Shown here: piece after piece, positions 62,940 to 64,000 of the stretch
Numbering within the stretch: the first letter of the stretch is position 1
Layout of the letters: every line of letters starts with the position of its first letter
Assembly: GCF_022808595.1 (NCBI RefSeq)
Contig: NZ_JAKUCN010000009.1
Coordinates: forward strand, 42,187 to 106,186
Origin: Microvirga solisilvae
GTDB taxonomy: Bacteria > Pseudomonadota > Alphaproteobacteria > Rhizobiales > Beijerinckiaceae
Length of the DNA: 64,000 nt
Direction: 5' to 3'
Made by a program: the position numbers and the translations under genes
Notes under the pieces: generated by a model
The model's input: the letters and a program-made list of their open reading frames with translations, nothing else
Told to the model about the DNA's origin: nothing
Database searches by the model: none

Positions 62940-64000
62940 TTAGAGGCCTGAGAGAGCGATGTATTTGATTTCGAGGAAGCCCTCGATGCCGTATTTCGAG
63001 CCCTCGCGCCCCAGCCCCGATTGCTTGATGCCCCCGAACGGCGCCATTTCGTTGGCAAGCGCCGGCGTGTTCACGCCCACCATCCCGCTCTCCAACGCCT
63101 CCGCCACACGAAACACCCGCGCCATGTCCTTGGCATAGAAATACGACGCCAACCCGAACTCCGTGTCGTTCGCCATCCCGATCACATCCGCCTCGTCCGC
63201 AAACGGAATGATCGGCGCCAGCGGCGCGAACGTCTCCTCCTTCGTCACTCTCATCGCCTGGTTCACGCCCGTCATCACGGTGGGCTCGAAGAACGTGCCG
63301 CCCAGATCCGAGCGCTGACCGCCCACCAGCACCCGCCCGCCCTTCGAGAGGGCATCGGCCACATGCTCCTCCATCTTCGCCACCGCGCGCTCGTCGATCA
63401 GCGGGCCCATGGCCACGCCCTCCTCCGTGCCCCGGCCGAGCTTCAGGTTCCTCGCCTTGGCCGCCAGCTTCTCGGCAAAGGCTTGAGCCACGCTCTCCTG
63501 CACATAGATCCGGTTGGCGCACACGCAGGTCTGGCCGGCATTGCGGAACTTCGAGGCCATGGCCCCTTCCACCGCCGCATCGAGATCGGCATCGTCGAAC
63601 ACGATGAACGGCGCATTGCCGCCCAGCTCCAGCGACAGCCGCTTGATCCCGTCCGCCGCCTCGCGCATCAGCCAGCGGCCGACGTTGGTCGAGCCAGTAA
63701 ACGTGATCTTGGCCACCTGCGGGTTGCGGCAGAACTCCTCGCCGATGGGCTTGGCCTCGCTCGTGGTGATGACCGAGAAGGCGCCCTTCGGGATGCCGGC
63801 CCGCTCGGCCAGCACGGCCAGCGCCAGGGCCGAGAGCGGGGTCTGGGCTGCCGGCTTGAGCACCATGGTGCAGCCGGCCGCCAGCGCCGGGCCCACTTTC
63901 CGGGTGATCATGCCATTGGGAAAGTTCCAGGGGGTGATGGCCGCGCACACGCCCACCGGCTGCTTGAGCACCAGGATGCGCTGGCTTGGATTGGCGCCGG
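62940..64000 (-). CDS. gabD: Succinate-semialdehyde dehydrogenase-like protein (truncated by window edge)
   Basis: The readable part (353 residues, C-terminal) has [39 protein letters not shown], the Glu in [16 protein letters not shown], the Cys in [15 protein letters not shown] and the end [26 protein letters not shown]. These match the GabD type, which oxidises succinate semialdehyde to succinate. The frame continues past base 64000, so the N terminus is missing. It fits as the last step of the polyamine-GABA route encoded around it. The gene is more GC-rich than its neighbours. Confidence 0.9.
   Translation of the reverse strand, partial: GANPSQRILVLKQPVGVCAAITPWNFPNGMITRKVGPALAAGCTMVLKPAAQTPLSALALAVLAERAGIPKGAFSVITTSEAKPIGEEFCRNPQVAKITFTGSTNVGRWLMREAADGIKRLSLELGGNAPFIVFDDADLDAAVEGAMASKFRNAGQTCVCANRIYVQESVAQAFAEKLAAKARNLKLGRGTEEGVAMGPLIDERAVAKMEEHVADALSKGGRVLVGGQRSDLGGTFFEPTVMTGVNQAMRVTKEETFAPLAPIIPFADEADVIGMANDTEFGLASYFYAKDMARVFRVAEALESGMVGVNTPALANEMAPFGGIKQSGLGREGSKYGIEGFLEIKYIALSGL

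Noticed and set aside
62881..63948. 355-residue Gly/Arg-rich minus-strand frame
   Set aside because: Out-of-frame reading of the succinate-semialdehyde dehydrogenase gene, which has all catalytic motifs in its own frame.

Overview
The window looks like a chromosomal segment of an alphaproteobacterium of the order Hyphomicrobiales (Rhizobiales), probably near Microvirga or Methylobacterium. The basis is the GC-rich housekeeping flanks, the alphaproteobacterial gene families (DUF3768, HWE histidine kinase, histone H1-like protein, PRC-barrel, mepA) and the polyamine gene sets. The genus is inferred and not proven.

Region 1 (1-6872) is host backbone: a truncated RecD-like helicase, an EamA exporter, a lysine/alanine-rich H1-like protein, a PRC-barrel protein, a short-chain dehydrogenase, murein endopeptidase MepA, methionine sulfoxide reductase MsrA, a small membrane protein, and tRNA-Ser(GGA).

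Region 2 (about 6859-36172) is a 29.3-kb genomic island inserted at the 3' end of the tRNA-Ser gene. The last 17 bp at the tRNA 3' end, CGCTCCCTCCGCCATTA, recur at 36156-36172, beside a P4-type tyrosine integrase. From left to right it carries: (a) a five-gene same-strand defence-like block (PD-(D/E)XK endonuclease-like protein, Vsr, m5C methyltransferase, UvrD helicase fused to an Fe-S nuclease domain, OLD-family ATPase-TOPRIM protein), whose last three genes overlap; (b) a serine resolvase with palindromic sites; (c) two RTX-type secreted proteins flanking a small membrane protein; (d) DUF3768 and another plasmid-type gene; (e) a GmrSD-like DUF262/DUF1524 protein, an HhH-glycosylase-like protein, a PutAbiC abortive-infection protein and an XRE regulator; (f) two small exported or membrane proteins; (g) a mobility core with a possible HUH Rep-like protein, AlpA, two unknown proteins, a 20-bp-period C-tract array and the integrase. 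Several of these genes are clearly AT-richer than the flanks.

Region 3 (36173-43858) is host DNA again: a DUF72 protein, a DUF6766-like membrane protein, a UvrA-family ATPase and a PAS/HWE histidine kinase, with several gaps in which no gene was seen.

Region 4 (43859-64000) is a large polyamine uptake and breakdown locus. A GntR regulator is divergent from puuA-puuB-potFGHI-glutamine amidotransferase-spermidine dehydrogenase; a PuuC-like aldehyde dehydrogenase lies downstream of the regulator. A second, minus-strand set holds a PotD/A/B/C-like importer followed by an aminobutyraldehyde dehydrogenase-like gene. Next come a LysR regulator and a truncated succinate-semialdehyde dehydrogenase. 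Together these could import putrescine and spermidine, convert them through gamma-glutamylated and direct routes to GABA, and feed succinate to the TCA cycle. A GABA transaminase is not seen in the window.
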